DNA from: Dechloromonas agitata is5 | Lineage (GTDB): Bacteria; Pseudomonadota; Gammaproteobacteria; Burkholderiales; Rhodocyclaceae | Length of the DNA stretch: 64,000 nucleotides | Direction of reading: 5' to 3' | Assembly: GCF_000519045.1 (NCBI RefSeq) | Contig: NZ_KI912532.1 | Coordinates: forward strand, 806,001-870,000 | Shown: positions 38,901 through 48,702 of the stretch, piece after piece | Position numbering within the stretch: position 1 is the first letter of the stretch | Layout of the letters: every line of letters starts with the position of its first letter | The notes under the pieces: model-generated | What the model saw: only the letters and a program-made list of their open reading frames with translations | Told to the model about the DNA's origin: nothing | The model's database searches: none | Made by a program: the position numbers and the translations under genes

Positions 38901-40907
38901 TCAGAACTCCAGCGGATCGACCTCGATGTGCCAGCGCAGCTTCGAGGGCGCCTTGAGGCCCGCGATGGCCTCCCGCCACTGCGGCAGGAAGGCTTGCAGG
39001 GCGGGGCGCGACGGCGATTCCGCCAGCAACTGGCCGCGCTCCAGATTGGCCAGGCGGGCCATGCGCATCGGTACCGGATCGTAGATCAACACGTTGGCGT
39101 GCCCGGCAACCTCCGGTAGCGCCGCAGCTGCCTTCAGGAAGGCGATGGCGTCGGCCATCTGGGGCGCTTCAGCCCGCAGCATGGCCTGGAAGGCATAGGG
39201 CGGGAAACCGGCCTGCTCGCGCTCCTTGAGCTGCCCGGCGGCAAAGCCGGCGTAATCGTGGGCGACTACGGCGGCAAACAGCGGGTGATCGGGGTATTGC
39301 GTCTGAATCAGCACCTCGCCCTTCAGTTCGGCCCGCCCGGCGCGGCCGGCGACCTGCATCAGCTGGGCAAAGAGACGCTCCGGCGCGCGGCAGTCAGCGG
39401 CGAACAGCGCCGAATCGGCACCGAGGATGCCGACCAGGGTCAGCTTGGGGAAATCGTGGCCCTTGGCCAACATTTGCGTACCGACCAGGATGTCGGCCTC
39501 GCCGCCATGGATGCGTTCGAGCACGGCCTCCCACTGCTTGCGGCTTTTCACGGCGTCGCGGTCGACGCGCAGGATGCGGGCTTCCGGGAATTGCTCCTGA
39601 AGCCAGCTTTCCAGGCGCTGCGTACCACGGCCAAACGGGTGGATGTCCTGGTTGCCGCAAGTCAGGCAGGCCTTGGGAATGCCATGCTCGAAGCCGCAGT
39701 GATGACAGCGCAGGCGACGGTCGGCCAGGTGCAGCACCAGGTTGGCGGCGCAGCGCTTGCAGCGCGACACCCAGCCGCAGGCCGGGCAGGCCAGCACCGG
39801 CGCGTAGCCGCGGCGATTCAGGAAGACCAGGCTCTGTTCACCACGCTCCAGGCGTGCCTGGATGGCGGCGATCAGCGGCTCGCTGACCCCTTCCTTGAGC
39901 GCGATGCGCCGCGTATCGAGGATCTTGACCGTAGGCAGCGTCGCCTCCGGATTGGCCCGCTCATGCAGGCTGAGCAGCCGGTAGCGTTTCCCTTGGGCAT
40001 TGGCCCAGGATTCGAGCGACGGCGTCGCCGAACCCAGCAGGACCGGAATGCCCAGTTGGTGAGCCCGGAAAACCGCCACATCGCGCGCCGAATAGCGCAT
40101 GCCGTCCTGCTGCTTGAAGGACGGATCGTGCTCCTCATCCACCACGATCAGCCCGAGGCGCGGCATGGGCGTGAAGATGGCCAGCCGGGTGCCGAGCACG
40201 ATATTCGCCTGCCCGGAGAAGGCCGCCCGCCAGTTGCGCTCGCGTGCCGCCTCGGCCAGTTCGCTGTGCAAGGACACGACGCCGGCCTCCGGAAAGCGGG
40301 CGCGGACCCGGCCCTCGAGCTGCGGCGTCAGGTTGATTTCCGGCACCAGCAGCAGGACCTGCTTGCCGAGCGCCAGCGCCTTGTCGATCAGGCGCAGATA
40401 AACCTCGGTCTTGCCGCTGCCGGTCACGCCATGCAGCAGGCTGGCGGTGAAGCCGGCGGCTGGATCGACGGCATCCACCGCCCTCGCCTGCTCGTCGGTC
40501 AGCTGCGGCGGCTCGATCGGCGGCGGCAGCTTGCCGGCCCGGGCGTTGCGCCGGTCCGGCGGATCGAGGCGTTTGAGGCCCCCCGGCAAGGCCTGCAGGA
40601 TCACTTCACCAAGCGCCGCCTGGTAGTAAGCACTGGCAAACCGGCAAAGCCGGAAGAAATCCTCCGGTAGCGGGGGCAGATCGCGCAGGATTTCGCCGGC
40701 CGGCTTGAGTTGCTCGAGCGGCCAGTCGCTGTCGCTCGCCACCTCGACAATGACCCCCAGCTTTTCGCCCCGGCCGAACGGCACCCGGACGCGCAAACCG
40801 ACATCCTGTGCGCTGGCCGACGCCACGACATAGTCGAACAGGCGATGCAGGGGCAAATCGAGGGCGACGCGCAAGACGGGCATGGACTCAGCGGCCGAAG
40901 CCGTCAT
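38901..40907 (-). CDS. priA: Primosomal replication restart helicase PriA
   Basis: A 668-residue 3'-5' helicase that rebuilds stalled forks and loads DnaB. The N-terminal DNA-binding domain (VALDLPLHRLFDYVV) precedes helicase motif I LHGVTGSGKTEVYLR and motif II LIVVDEEHDPSFKQQDG. Zinc-binding cysteines are CPACGWVSRCKRC and RCHHCGFEHG-KACLTCG. Motif VI is QLMQVAGRAGRAELKGEV. The start is ATG 40907 (an internal ATG ten codons later is possible). Its upstream region holds DnaA boxes, which might also regulate it. Confidence 0.96.
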   Translation of the reverse strand: MTASAAESMPVLRVALDLPLHRLFDYVVASASAQDVGLRVRVPFGRGEKLGVIVEVASDSDWPLEQLKPAGEILRDLPPLPEDFFRLCRFASAYYQAALGEVILQALPGGLKRLDPPDRRNARAGKLPPPIEPPQLTDEQARAVDAVDPAAGFTASLLHGVTGSGKTEVYLRLIDKALALGKQVLLLVPEINLTPQLEGRVRARFPEAGVVSLHSELAEAARERNWRAAFSGQANIVLGTRLAIFTPMPRLGLIVVDEEHDPSFKQQDGMRYSARDVAVFRAHQLGIPVLLGSATPSLESWANAQGKRYRLLSLHERANPEATLPTVKILDTRRIALKEGVSEPLIAAIQARLERGEQSLVFLNRRGYAPVLACPACGWVSRCKRCAANLVLHLADRRLRCHHCGFEHGIPKACLTCGNQDIHPFGRGTQRLESWLQEQFPEARILRVDRDAVKSRKQWEAVLERIHGGEADILVGTQMLAKGHDFPKLTLVGILGADSALFAADCRAPERLFAQLMQVAGRAGRAELKGEVLIQTQYPDHPLFAAVVAHDYAGFAAGQLKEREQAGFPPYAFQAMLRAEAPQMADAIAFLKAAAALPEVAGHANVLIYDPVPMRMARLANLERGQLLAESPSRPALQAFLPQWREAIAGLKAPSKLRWHIEVDPLEF

Positions 40908-40956
40908 TTCTCCGGAAAAACAGGCTGGTTCGATTCACGATGGACGGCTTTGGGAG

Positions 40957-41156
40957 TTGTCCACAAAAACTGTGGATAACTTTGTGAATTACTTCGGGGC
41001 GCTTGCGCTAAGTCACGGTCCGGTAAGGAGTTTGTTACTCTGCCGAAATATTGAGCAAAGCACAAAACCCAATAAAATCATGAAGTTAAATAATCACAAC
41101 GCTGTCAAGGCTTTTTGCCGTGATTTTTGGGGTAACTGGCAAAACTCTGTGCATAA
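40957..41156. other. Candidate oriC or DnaA-regulated region between priA and hemE
   Basis: The 277-bp gap contains TTGTCCACA (40957-40965, plus strand, one mismatch). It also has TTATCCACA (40971-40979, minus strand, perfect) and TTATGCACA (41148-41156, minus strand, fits TTATNCACA). A weaker TAATTCACA is at 40983-40991 (minus). The first two form an inverted pair around AAAAC. An AT-rich stretch (about 41040-41180) lies beside them, unusual in this high-GC DNA. Flanking parS sites strengthen the reading as an origin. DnaA control of priA is the alternative. Confidence 0.5.
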
Positions 41157-41184
41157 GTCAAGCTTTGCCAGCCCCTTATGGATA

Positions 41185-42252
41185 TTACTTACGTAATAGA
41201 CGGCTGTGTGCGTGCACAGTCTCGACCAGCGCTGTGACGCTTTCCGGCGGCGTAAACTGAGAAATGCCGTGGCCGAGGTTGAAAACATGGCCGGTATTGC
41301 CCGCACCGAAGCTGTCGAGCACCTTCTTCGCCTCGGCGGCGACGATTTCCGGCGCCGCGAACAGCACATTTGGATCCAGGTTGCCCTGCAGCGCCACCTT
41401 GTCGCCAACGCGACGGCGGGCTTCGCCAATGTCGATGGTCCAGTCCAGGCCGACTGCATCGCAGCCGATGGCAGCGATCTTTTCCAGCCACAGGCCACCG
41501 TTCTTGGTGAACACGATGCTCGGAATGCGCTGGCCGTCCTTTTCCTTCTTCAGGCCGGCGACGATGCGCTGCATGTACTGCAGCGAAAACTCTTCGTAGG
41601 CGGCGTTGGAGAGCGAACCGCCCCAGGTGTCGAAAATCATCACGGCCTGGGCGCCGCAGTCGATCTGGGCGTTCAGGTAACTGGTCACGGCATCGGCGGT
41701 CACTGACAGGATGCGGTGCAGCAGATCCGGGCGGTTGTAGAGCATGCCCTTGATATGGCGGAAGTCACTCGAACCCTGGCCCTCGACCATGTAGCAGGCC
41801 AACGTGTAGGGGCTGCCGGAAAAGCCGATCAGCGGCACCGAGTTGTCCAGCGCCCGGCGGATTTCGGAAACGGCATCCATCACATAGCCGAGATGCTCGT
41901 AGGGGTCCGGCGCGGTCAGGTTGTTGATCGCCCATTCCTCGCGCAACGGACGCTCGAAGCGCGGCCCCTCGCCTTCGGCGAAATAGAGGCCGAGGCCCAT
42001 GGCGTCCGGCACGGTCAGGATGTCGGAGAACAGGATGGCGGCGTCGAGGTCATAACGGGCCAGCGGTTGCAGCGTCACCTCGCAGGCCATGGCCGGCGAC
42101 TTGCACAGGTTCAGGAAATTGCCGGCCCGCTTGCGGGTTTCGCAGTACTCCGGCAGGTAACGGCCAGCCTGGCGCATCAGCCAGAGCGGGGTGTATTCGG
42201 TCGGCTCCTTCAACAGGGCACGCAGGAAAGTATCGTTCTTGGGTCGGCTCAC
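41185..42252 (-). CDS. hemE: Uroporphyrinogen decarboxylase HemE
   Basis: A 355-residue cytosolic enzyme that decarboxylates uroporphyrinogen III to coproporphyrinogen III in heme synthesis. Signatures are [15 protein letters not shown], the catalytic Asp in [32 protein letters not shown], and the conserved [15 protein letters not shown] 42252 is preferred: GGAG lies six bases upstream and most HemE proteins begin with [16 protein letters not shown] 42288 is the longer alternative. It ends the minus-strand run from trkH. The DnaA-box region lies just past its stop. Confidence 0.95.
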   Translation of the reverse strand: MSRPKNDTFLRALLKEPTEYTPLWLMRQAGRYLPEYCETRKRAGNFLNLCKSPAMACEVTLQPLARYDLDAAILFSDILTVPDAMGLGLYFAEGEGPRFERPLREEWAINNLTAPDPYEHLGYVMDAVSEIRRALDNSVPLIGFSGSPYTLACYMVEGQGSSDFRHIKGMLYNRPDLLHRILSVTADAVTSYLNAQIDCGAQAVMIFDTWGGSLSNAAYEEFSLQYMQRIVAGLKKEKDGQRIPSIVFTKNGGLWLEKIAAIGCDAVGLDWTIDIGEARRRVGDKVALQGNLDPNVLFAAPEIVAAEAKKVLDSFGAGNTGHVFNLGHGISQFTPPESVTALVETVHAHSRLLRK

Positions 42253-42345
42253 GTCGGGCTCCGCCTGAAAAAATGGGGAAACCGGCATTATCCGACTTTA
42301 CCCCCTCGCGGTCACTTGTGCTGGATCAGGAAAAAACGATATGGC

Positions 42346-43800
42346 CTACTTGCGCCAGAAGGCCGGGGTCAGCACAACGAGCAGCGTGAAGATTTCCAGG
42401 CGGCCGAGCAGCATGGCGAAAATGCAGATCCAGGTCTGGAAATCCTCCAGCACGGCGTAGGTGGTCGCCGGACCGACCTGGCCCAGACCGGGGCCGGTGT
42501 TGTTGATGCTGGCGACGACGGCGCTGAAGGCCGTCACGATATCGAGCCCGGTAAAGGCCATGAGCAGGGTCAGCGACACGATGCACACGATGTAGATGAA
42601 GCCGAAGGCGAGCACGGCAAACAGCAGTGGCTGGGTGGCCACCTTGCCGCCGATACGGACGTGGTAGACCGCCGCCGGATGCATGGCGCGCAACAGTTCG
42701 CGATAGACCTGCTTGTAGAGCAGCAGGGCGCGAACCATCTTGATGCCGCCGCCGGTCGACCCGGCGCTGGTCGCGAAACTGCACAGGAAGAGCATCCACA
42801 GTGCGGCGAACATCGGCCACTGGCCGTAGTCGGTCGTCGCATAACCGGTCGTCGTCGCCACGGAAATGACGTGGAACAGCGCACTGCGGAAGGCGTGGTC
42901 CATGTCCTGGAAAACGCCGTCCTTCCAGATGTAGTTTGCGATGATCATCGCACTGAGCAACAGGGTGCCGACGAACCAGGCGGCTTCGACATCGTGCAGA
43001 TAGCTGCGCAGGGAGCGCCCGCTCAAGGCCAGGAAATGGGTGGCGTAGTTGATGCCGGAAAAGAGCATGAAAACGATCGCGACGTATTCGACCTGGGCCG
43101 ATGCGAAATGCCCGATGCTCGCATCGTGTGTCGAAAAGCCGCCCAGCGAGACGGTCGAAAAGGTGTGGCAGACGGCATCGAACCAGCCCATGCCGGCCCA
43201 GCGGTAGGCCAGGATGCACAACACGGTGATGCCGATATAGACCAGCCAGAGCCCCTTGGCCGTTTCGGCGATGCGCGGCGTCATCCGGGTGTCCTTCATC
43301 GGCCCGGGCACTTCGGCCAGCAGCATCTGCCGGCCACCGATCCCGAGCAGCGGCAGGATGGCGACGGCCAGCACGATCAACCCCATGCCGCCGAACCACA
43401 TGGTCAGGTGGCGCCACAGGTTGATCGACATGGGCAGGGTGTCGAGCCCGGAGAGCACGGTTGCGCCGGTCGCGGTCAGGCCGGAAACCGCTTCGAAATA
43501 GGCATCGGTGTGGGTCAGACCGAGTTGCAGCATGTAGGGCAGCGCGGCGAAGGCCGGCAGCACGGTCCACACCAGGACAACCATCAGGAAGCCGTCGCGG
43601 ATGGCCAATTCACGCTTGCAGCGCCGGTAGCGGTACCACAGGAAAAGGCCGCTCAGCATGGTCAGTCCGAAAGCCTCGTCATAGGCCGTCTGGGCGCCAT
43701 CGTCGACGACGTAGGAGAGGATCAGCGGCGCCAGCATGGTCAGGCCAAAGAGCATGACGACCATGCCCAGCGCGCGGTATACCGGGGCAAAACGTGTCAT
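42346..43800 (-). CDS. trkH: TrkH-family potassium uptake channel subunit
   Basis: A 484-residue inner-membrane potassium translocator with four M1-P-M2 repeats. Filter loops are SGLTATGATVLSGLD, TVSLGGFSTHD, SVATTTGYATTDYG and NNTGPGLGQVGP. It works with the cytosolic gating protein TrkA, encoded 9 bp upstream in the same direction, so the pair is one operon and a complete Trk system. Confidence 0.95.
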   Translation of the reverse strand: MTRFAPVYRALGMVVMLFGLTMLAPLILSYVVDDGAQTAYDEAFGLTMLSGLFLWYRYRRCKRELAIRDGFLMVVLVWTVLPAFAALPYMLQLGLTHTDAYFEAVSGLTATGATVLSGLDTLPMSINLWRHLTMWFGGMGLIVLAVAILPLLGIGGRQMLLAEVPGPMKDTRMTPRIAETAKGLWLVYIGITVLCILAYRWAGMGWFDAVCHTFSTVSLGGFSTHDASIGHFASAQVEYVAIVFMLFSGINYATHFLALSGRSLRSYLHDVEAAWFVGTLLLSAMIIANYIWKDGVFQDMDHAFRSALFHVISVATTTGYATTDYGQWPMFAALWMLFLCSFATSAGSTGGGIKMVRALLLYKQVYRELLRAMHPAAVYHVRIGGKVATQPLLFAVLAFGFIYIVCIVSLTLLMAFTGLDIVTAFSAVVASINNTGPGLGQVGPATTYAVLEDFQTWICIFAMLLGRLEIFTLLVVLTPAFWRK

Positions 43801-43809
43801 GGCTGCCCC

Positions 43810-45243
43810 TTACAGGAAATGGAAGCCGACCTGGAACAGCTTTTCGACCTTCTTGACCAGCTTCTTGCGCGTGCAGAAGACGATCACGTGGTCCCCGGCC
43901 TGGATCACCGTATCGTGGTGAGCGATGACCACCTCGCCATGACGGGTGATCGCCGTCCAGTCATCGGTATGGCCGATCACCACGGCCTGGTCGAAATTGC
44001 GGACCAGGGCGGCGACCGTCACGCCATGCGGCCAGTCGATGTCGCCGATGCGTTTGCCGACAATCTTCGAGGTCTTGGCATCGCCATGCGCCACCAGTTC
44101 CAGCGCTTCGGCAGCGCCCCGGCGCAGCGAGTGCACTTCCGCCACGTCGCCCTGCCGAACATGGGCGAGCAAGGTGCCGATCGACACCTGGGCCGGCGAG
44201 ATGCCGATGTCGATCGGCCCCCCCTCGATCATGTCGGCGTAGGCCCGGCGATTGATCAACGCCACCACGCGCTTGCTGCCCAGCCGCTTGGCCAGGCTGC
44301 CGGCCATGATGTTATCTTCGTCGTCATTGGTCACCGCGAGGAAGAGATCCATCTCGCCGATGTTTTCCTGCTCCAGGAGTTCTTCGTCGGTGGCGTCACC
44401 GTGCAGGACCAGACAGTTGTTCAGTTCATTGGCGATCAACTCGGCGCGCTCCTGGCGCCCTTCGATGAGCTTGATCTCGTAGCGTTCCTCCAACACCTTG
44501 GCCAGGCGCAGCCCGATGTTGCCGCCACCGGCGATCATGATGCGCTCGACCGGCGTCATCATCCGCCGCAACTGGCGCAGCACCGGCCGGATATGCTCGG
44601 CCGCGGCAAGCAGGAAGACTTCGTCGCCCGCCTCGACGATCGTGTCGCCTTCCGGGAAAACCGGCTGGTCGTGACGGAAGATGGCGGCGATGCGGGCATC
44701 CATGTCGGGCGGCAGATGCTCGCGCATCTCCTTGATCGCCTTGCCGACCAGCATGCCGCCTTCGTAGGCGCGCACGGCGACCAGGGCAACCCGCCCCTTG
44801 GCGAAATTGAGCACCTGCAGGGCTTCCGGAAATTCGATTAGGCGGCGGATGTAGTCGGTGATGACCTGTTCCGGGCACAGGGCGAAATCGACAGCAAAAT
44901 TGTCTACCGACAGTAGGCTGTCGTCTTCCAGGAAATCGCGCGAACGCAACCGGGCGATGCGGGTCGGCACGTTGAAGACGCTTTGTGCCAGCTTGCAGGC
45001 GACCAGGTTGGTCTGGTCGCTCTGCGTCACGGCGATGATCATGTCGGCATCCTCGGCCCCGGCCTGGCGCAGTACGCTGGGCGTCGCGGCATTGCCGACC
45101 ACGGCGCGCAAGTCGAATTTGTCCTGCAGGCGCATCAGGCGCGCACCATCGCTATCGACCACGGTGATGTCGTTCTCTTCCGAGACCAGCCCCTCCGCCA
45201 CGCTGGCGCCGACCTGGCCGGCCCCCAGAATGATGACTTTCAT
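43810..45243 (-). CDS. trkA: Trk potassium system NAD-binding subunit TrkA
   Basis: A 477-residue cytosolic protein with duplicated RCK units. The first Rossmann motif is MKVIILGAGQVGASVAEGL and the second IMIAGGGNIGLRLAKVL. Each is followed by a TrkA_C domain (PEGDTIVEAGDEVFLLAA; IQAGDHVIVFCTRKK). It gates TrkH in response to nucleotides. ATG 45243 is the family start; further upstream the frame is Gly/Arg-rich noise. It follows ntrX by about 60 bp. Confidence 0.95.
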   Translation of the reverse strand: MKVIILGAGQVGASVAEGLVSEENDITVVDSDGARLMRLQDKFDLRAVVGNAATPSVLRQAGAEDADMIIAVTQSDQTNLVACKLAQSVFNVPTRIARLRSRDFLEDDSLLSVDNFAVDFALCPEQVITDYIRRLIEFPEALQVLNFAKGRVALVAVRAYEGGMLVGKAIKEMREHLPPDMDARIAAIFRHDQPVFPEGDTIVEAGDEVFLLAAAEHIRPVLRQLRRMMTPVERIMIAGGGNIGLRLAKVLEERYEIKLIEGRQERAELIANELNNCLVLHGDATDEELLEQENIGEMDLFLAVTNDDEDNIMAGSLAKRLGSKRVVALINRRAYADMIEGGPIDIGISPAQVSIGTLLAHVRQGDVAEVHSLRRGAAEALELVAHGDAKTSKIVGKRIGDIDWPHGVTVAALVRNFDQAVVIGHTDDWTAITRHGEVVIAHHDTVIQAGDHVIVFCTRKKLVKKVEKLFQVGFHFL

Positions 45244-45302
45244 GCCCCTCTCCTCCCATCGTCCGCCCGGCCGTCCCCCGACGGGACCGGGCACCGCTCA
45301 GG

Positions 45303-46568
45303 CTATTCCTCGCCCCGCTTGCCGAGCTTGACGTCCAGTTGTTTCAGTTTGCGATACAGGTGCGTCCGCTCCAGGCCGGAGCGTTCGGCCAGCTTGGTCA
45401 TGTTGCCGCCTTCGAGTCGCAGGTGATGCTCGAAATACATCTTCTCGAAGGCATCGCGGGCCTCGCGCAAGGGCTGGTCGAAGAGCGGCAGCAGGGACAG
45501 CGATTCGGGCCGGTCGACGGCCTCCTGCGGCATCACGCGCAACACGTCGTCGGCACTGATTTCCTCATCCAGCGCAGTCAGCGCCAGATTGCGGACGAGC
45601 GCGTAAAGGTCGCTCCAGCTCGATTCCGGCTGGCGCTTCCAGGGTAGCGAACGCAGCGTATTGAGGGCGGCGGTCGAGAAATGGCGCAGCGGCACCTCGC
45701 CCCGCGCGACAAAGTTGCCGAGCAACAGGCCGGCGATCTCCGGCAGCTCGTCGCCGTGGCCGGCGAGCGACGGCATCGCCACCCAGACTTCACCCAGGCG
45801 GGCGAGCAGCTTGCTGTCCCAGCCTGCCTCGGCCAGGGCCGAGAGCGGCGCGACAGTGGCTGCCACCAGTTGCAGGTGCAGCTTCTCCAGCCGGTCGACG
45901 GCGAAGGCCAGGTTCATCTGCTGCATCTTGCCGAGCACACCGAGGTCCGGCACGAACAGGATGCCGCCGCTGATCTTCTCGAGCATCTCCTGGGTCAGTG
46001 CGCTGCTCACTGCCGACAGGTCGAGCCAGGGCGCCCGCGGCGGCTGCAGCGTACGAGCGCAGATTTCCGCCATGCCGCCATTGGCGCCCTTGATGAGCAG
46101 CACGGGCGCCTTGGCCGCCGCCTGCTCCAGACGGCGCCTGAATTCCTTGACGAAGGCCGAGCGCGAGAAAGCCTCCAGCGTCAGCGCCGGGCGAACCGGC
46201 GGCTTGTCGTGCTTGAGAGCCTTCTGCACGGTAGACAGCAATTTCTGCAGGGCGATCGGCTTCTCGAGGAAATCGAAGGCGCCAAAGCGCGTCGCCTCGA
46301 CCGCCGTATCGATGGTGCCGTGGCCGGACATCATGACCACCGGCATGTTGAGATGGCCGGCGGCGTGCCACTCCTTGAGCAGCGAAATGCCATCCGTATC
46401 CGGCATCCAGATGTCGAGCAGAACCAAATCGGGGCGCAGTTCATTGCGCACCTGGCGTGCGGCCGTGGCGTTTTCCGCCAGCCGCACGTCGTAACCCTCG
46501 TCGATCAGGATTTCCGACAGCAGTTCGCGGATACCGACTTCGTCGTCAACGACCAGAATGATGGCCAT
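45303..46568 (-). CDS. ntrX: NtrX-like response regulator with degenerate AAA+ domain
   Basis: A 421-residue regulator partnered with NtrY. The receiver domain is intact (D8-D9, phospho-acceptor D52 in LLDIWMPDTDG, K103 in FLEKPIA). The C-terminal Fis-type helix-turn-helix is intact (NMTKLAERSGLERTHLYRKL). The central region, however, reads LLIKGANGGMAE where Walker A should be, and ILFVPDLGV for Walker B, and the GAFTGA loop is missing. It therefore should not hydrolyse ATP or activate sigma-54, and probably acts as a simple DNA-binding regulator. Its start overlaps ntrY by 23 bp. Confidence 0.9.
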   Translation of the reverse strand: MAIILVVDDEVGIRELLSEILIDEGYDVRLAENATAARQVRNELRPDLVLLDIWMPDTDGISLLKEWHAAGHLNMPVVMMSGHGTIDTAVEATRFGAFDFLEKPIALQKLLSTVQKALKHDKPPVRPALTLEAFSRSAFVKEFRRRLEQAAAKAPVLLIKGANGGMAEICARTLQPPRAPWLDLSAVSSALTQEMLEKISGGILFVPDLGVLGKMQQMNLAFAVDRLEKLHLQLVAATVAPLSALAEAGWDSKLLARLGEVWVAMPSLAGHGDELPEIAGLLLGNFVARGEVPLRHFSTAALNTLRSLPWKRQPESSWSDLYALVRNLALTALDEEISADDVLRVMPQEAVDRPESLSLLPLFDQPLREARDAFEKMYFEHHLRLEGGNMTKLAERSGLERTHLYRKLKQLDVKLGKRGEE

Positions 46569-48702
46569 TTTTGGCTTCCTCCTCTTTCACCAGGGGCAGG
46601 CGGATAACGATCCGCGCGCCGCCCTCCGGTGCATTGCTGATTTCGATGCTGCCCTGGTGTTCCTCGACAATCTTCTTGACGATGGGCAGGCCAAGGCCGG
46701 TGCCACGGGCCTTGGTGGTGACGTAAGGTTCGAAGATGCGCGGCAGCAGCTCGACCGGAAAACCCGGGCCGTTGTCGGCGATCGTCAGCCAGGCATGGCG
46801 CAGCCCGCGCGCGGTGCGGATGACGATCCGGGCGTCGTCGCGCCCCTCCAGCGCATCCTCGGCATTGCGCAACAGGTTGTGGATGATCTGCCGCAACTGC
46901 GTCGCGTCGCCGAGGACCGGGCCGAGATCGCCGGCCAGCTCGGTGTCGATGGCGGCTGATGAACTTTCATACAGGCCAAGCACTTCGCGGATCAGTTCGT
47001 TGAGATCGAGTGGAGCGACCACCGGCGTCGGCAGGCGGGCGTAATCGCGGAAATCGTCGACCATGCGCTTCATCGCCTGCACCTGGTTGATGATGGTCTG
47101 CGTGCCGCGCGCCAGCATGTCGGCGTCGCCATTGGCCAGCTTGTCGGCCAGCTTGAGTTGCAGGCGTTCGGCGGAAAGCTGGATCGGTGTCAGCGGATTC
47201 TTGATCTCGTGCGCCAGGCGGCGGGCCACCTCGCCCCAGGCGGCACTGCGCTGGGCGGCGATCAGCCGGGTCACGTCGTCAAAAACCACGACATCACCGC
47301 CCCCGCTGCTTTCCGGCAGGCGCGAGCCGCGCAGCAGCAGCACCTGCGGCATGCCGTTCGGGCGCTCCAGTTCGAGCTGGGCCTGCCACTCGTTTTCCTC
47401 GGTCGCCGCGAACTGTTCGCGAATGAAGGCGCCCAGTACCTGCTGGCGCGGCCATTCATCGACCGCGACACTGACCACACCTTCGAAATCGTCGTTGAGG
47501 ATGGTCAGCGCGCCCTCGTTCACCGTGCGCAGCACGAAACGGCGGTCGAAAACCAGCACGCCGGTGGACAGGTTGGCCAGGATCGACTCGAGATAGCCGC
47601 GCGCCGACTCCACTTCCGCCCGGTGCCGCTCGGTGTCGCGCCGCGCCTCGTCGAGCTGGCGGGTCATGCGGTTGAAGGACTGGGTCAGGACGCCCAGTTC
47701 GTCACCGCTGTAGATCGCCTGGCGCGGCGAGAAGTCGCCCTGCGCCACGGCTTGCGTGCCTTCGGCCAGGATGTAGAGCGGCGCGGCGAGGCGGCGGGCC
47801 ATCAGGTAGGCCAGCGCAAAGGCGCTGAACAAGGCGACGAGTACGGTCAGGGTCAGGGTCAGCGCGTAGATACGGGTCAGACCCTCGCGCGCCAGTTGCA
47901 ACTCCTGGTAATCGCGATAGACACCCTGCACGGCTTCGGCATCGTCCGCCAGCGCGGCCGGCACCGGTTGCGTCAGCTGCAGGATGCGCGGCTCTTCAAA
48001 CATGTCGCGAGCCGATACCGGGACCAGCACGCGCAGGTAGAGCTTGCCGCCCTCGCCTTCGACGCTACCGATCGAACGGCTGTTGCGCGCCGCCTTGAGC
48101 TGCGCCTGGTCGGGCAGATCGGGCATCAGGTTGGCGAGCTCGCCGGTTGCACTCGACAGCAACTGGCCGCCGACCGAGAACAGGGCGGCCGTCTGGACGC
48201 CTTTCTCTTCCCGCAGGCGCAGCAGGGCGGAACGGCGCGAGGCTTCCTGGATGTCGGACAATTCGCTGGCCATGCTGCGCCCCTTCTCGCCAAGGTCAGC
48301 CAGCAGGGAGTCAAGGGCCGAACGGCCGAGCTGCAGGCCGGATTCGAGCGCTTTCTCGACGCGGACGTCGAACCAGCTCTCGATCGAACGGGTAACGAAC
48401 TGCACCGAAACGCCATAGACCAACGCCCCGGGCAACACGGCGATGACCCCGAACATCAGCATCAGGCGCAGCTTGAGGCGGGCGCCGAAAACCTGGGCCT
48501 GGTAGTCGCGCCACAGGGTGCGCAACTGCCAACCAACCAGGGCAAGCATGGCGAGCGCCAGCACGACGTTGAGCGCGACGAGCAGCGGATAATTGCGCGA
48601 GAACAGCACGGTATCCGCCGCTGTGGAGATCAGCAGCAAGAACCACAGGATGCCGCCGACTGCCGCCGCGAAAGCGCCACCGGCTGCGACGAAACGTTTC
48701 AC
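46546..48702 (-). CDS. ntrY: Sensor histidine kinase NtrY
   Basis: A 718-residue membrane kinase of the NtrYX system, tied in relatives to nitrogen, respiration and envelope control. Two N-terminal helices, an extracytoplasmic sensor region and a third helix (LTLTLTVLVALFSAFALAYL) come first. A HAMP domain (RRLAAPLYILAEGTQAVAQG), PAS (GYLESILANLSTGVLVFD) and a HisKA His-box (ARRLAHEIKNPLTPIQLS) follow, then the ATPase domain with NLLRNAEDA and ADNGPGF and GTGLGLPIVKKIV. It overlaps DUF4390 upstream (ATGA) and ntrX downstream. Confidence 0.95.
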   Translation of the reverse strand: MKRFVAAGGAFAAAVGGILWFLLLISTAADTVLFSRNYPLLVALNVVLALAMLALVGWQLRTLWRDYQAQVFGARLKLRLMLMFGVIAVLPGALVYGVSVQFVTRSIESWFDVRVEKALESGLQLGRSALDSLLADLGEKGRSMASELSDIQEASRRSALLRLREEKGVQTAALFSVGGQLLSSATGELANLMPDLPDQAQLKAARNSRSIGSVEGEGGKLYLRVLVPVSARDMFEEPRILQLTQPVPAALADDAEAVQGVYRDYQELQLAREGLTRIYALTLTLTVLVALFSAFALAYLMARRLAAPLYILAEGTQAVAQGDFSPRQAIYSGDELGVLTQSFNRMTRQLDEARRDTERHRAEVESARGYLESILANLSTGVLVFDRRFVLRTVNEGALTILNDDFEGVVSVAVDEWPRQQVLGAFIREQFAATEENEWQAQLELERPNGMPQVLLLRGSRLPESSGGGDVVVFDDVTRLIAAQRSAAWGEVARRLAHEIKNPLTPIQLSAERLQLKLADKLANGDADMLARGTQTIINQVQAMKRMVDDFRDYARLPTPVVAPLDLNELIREVLGLYESSSAAIDTELAGDLGPVLGDATQLRQIIHNLLRNAEDALEGRDDARIVIRTARGLRHAWLTIADNGPGFPVELLPRIFEPYVTTKARGTGLGLPIVKKIVEEHQGSIEISNAPEGGARIVIRLPLVKEEEAKNGHHSGR

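Noticed and set aside
41176..41184. TTATGGATA as a further DnaA box
   Set aside because: Two mismatches to TTATNCACA in the conserved CACA half; not counted.
41716..44841. 1041-codon plus-strand open frame opposite hemE-trkH-trkA
   Set aside because: It spans three unmistakable minus-strand genes and has only His/Gly/Asp-rich low-information sequence.
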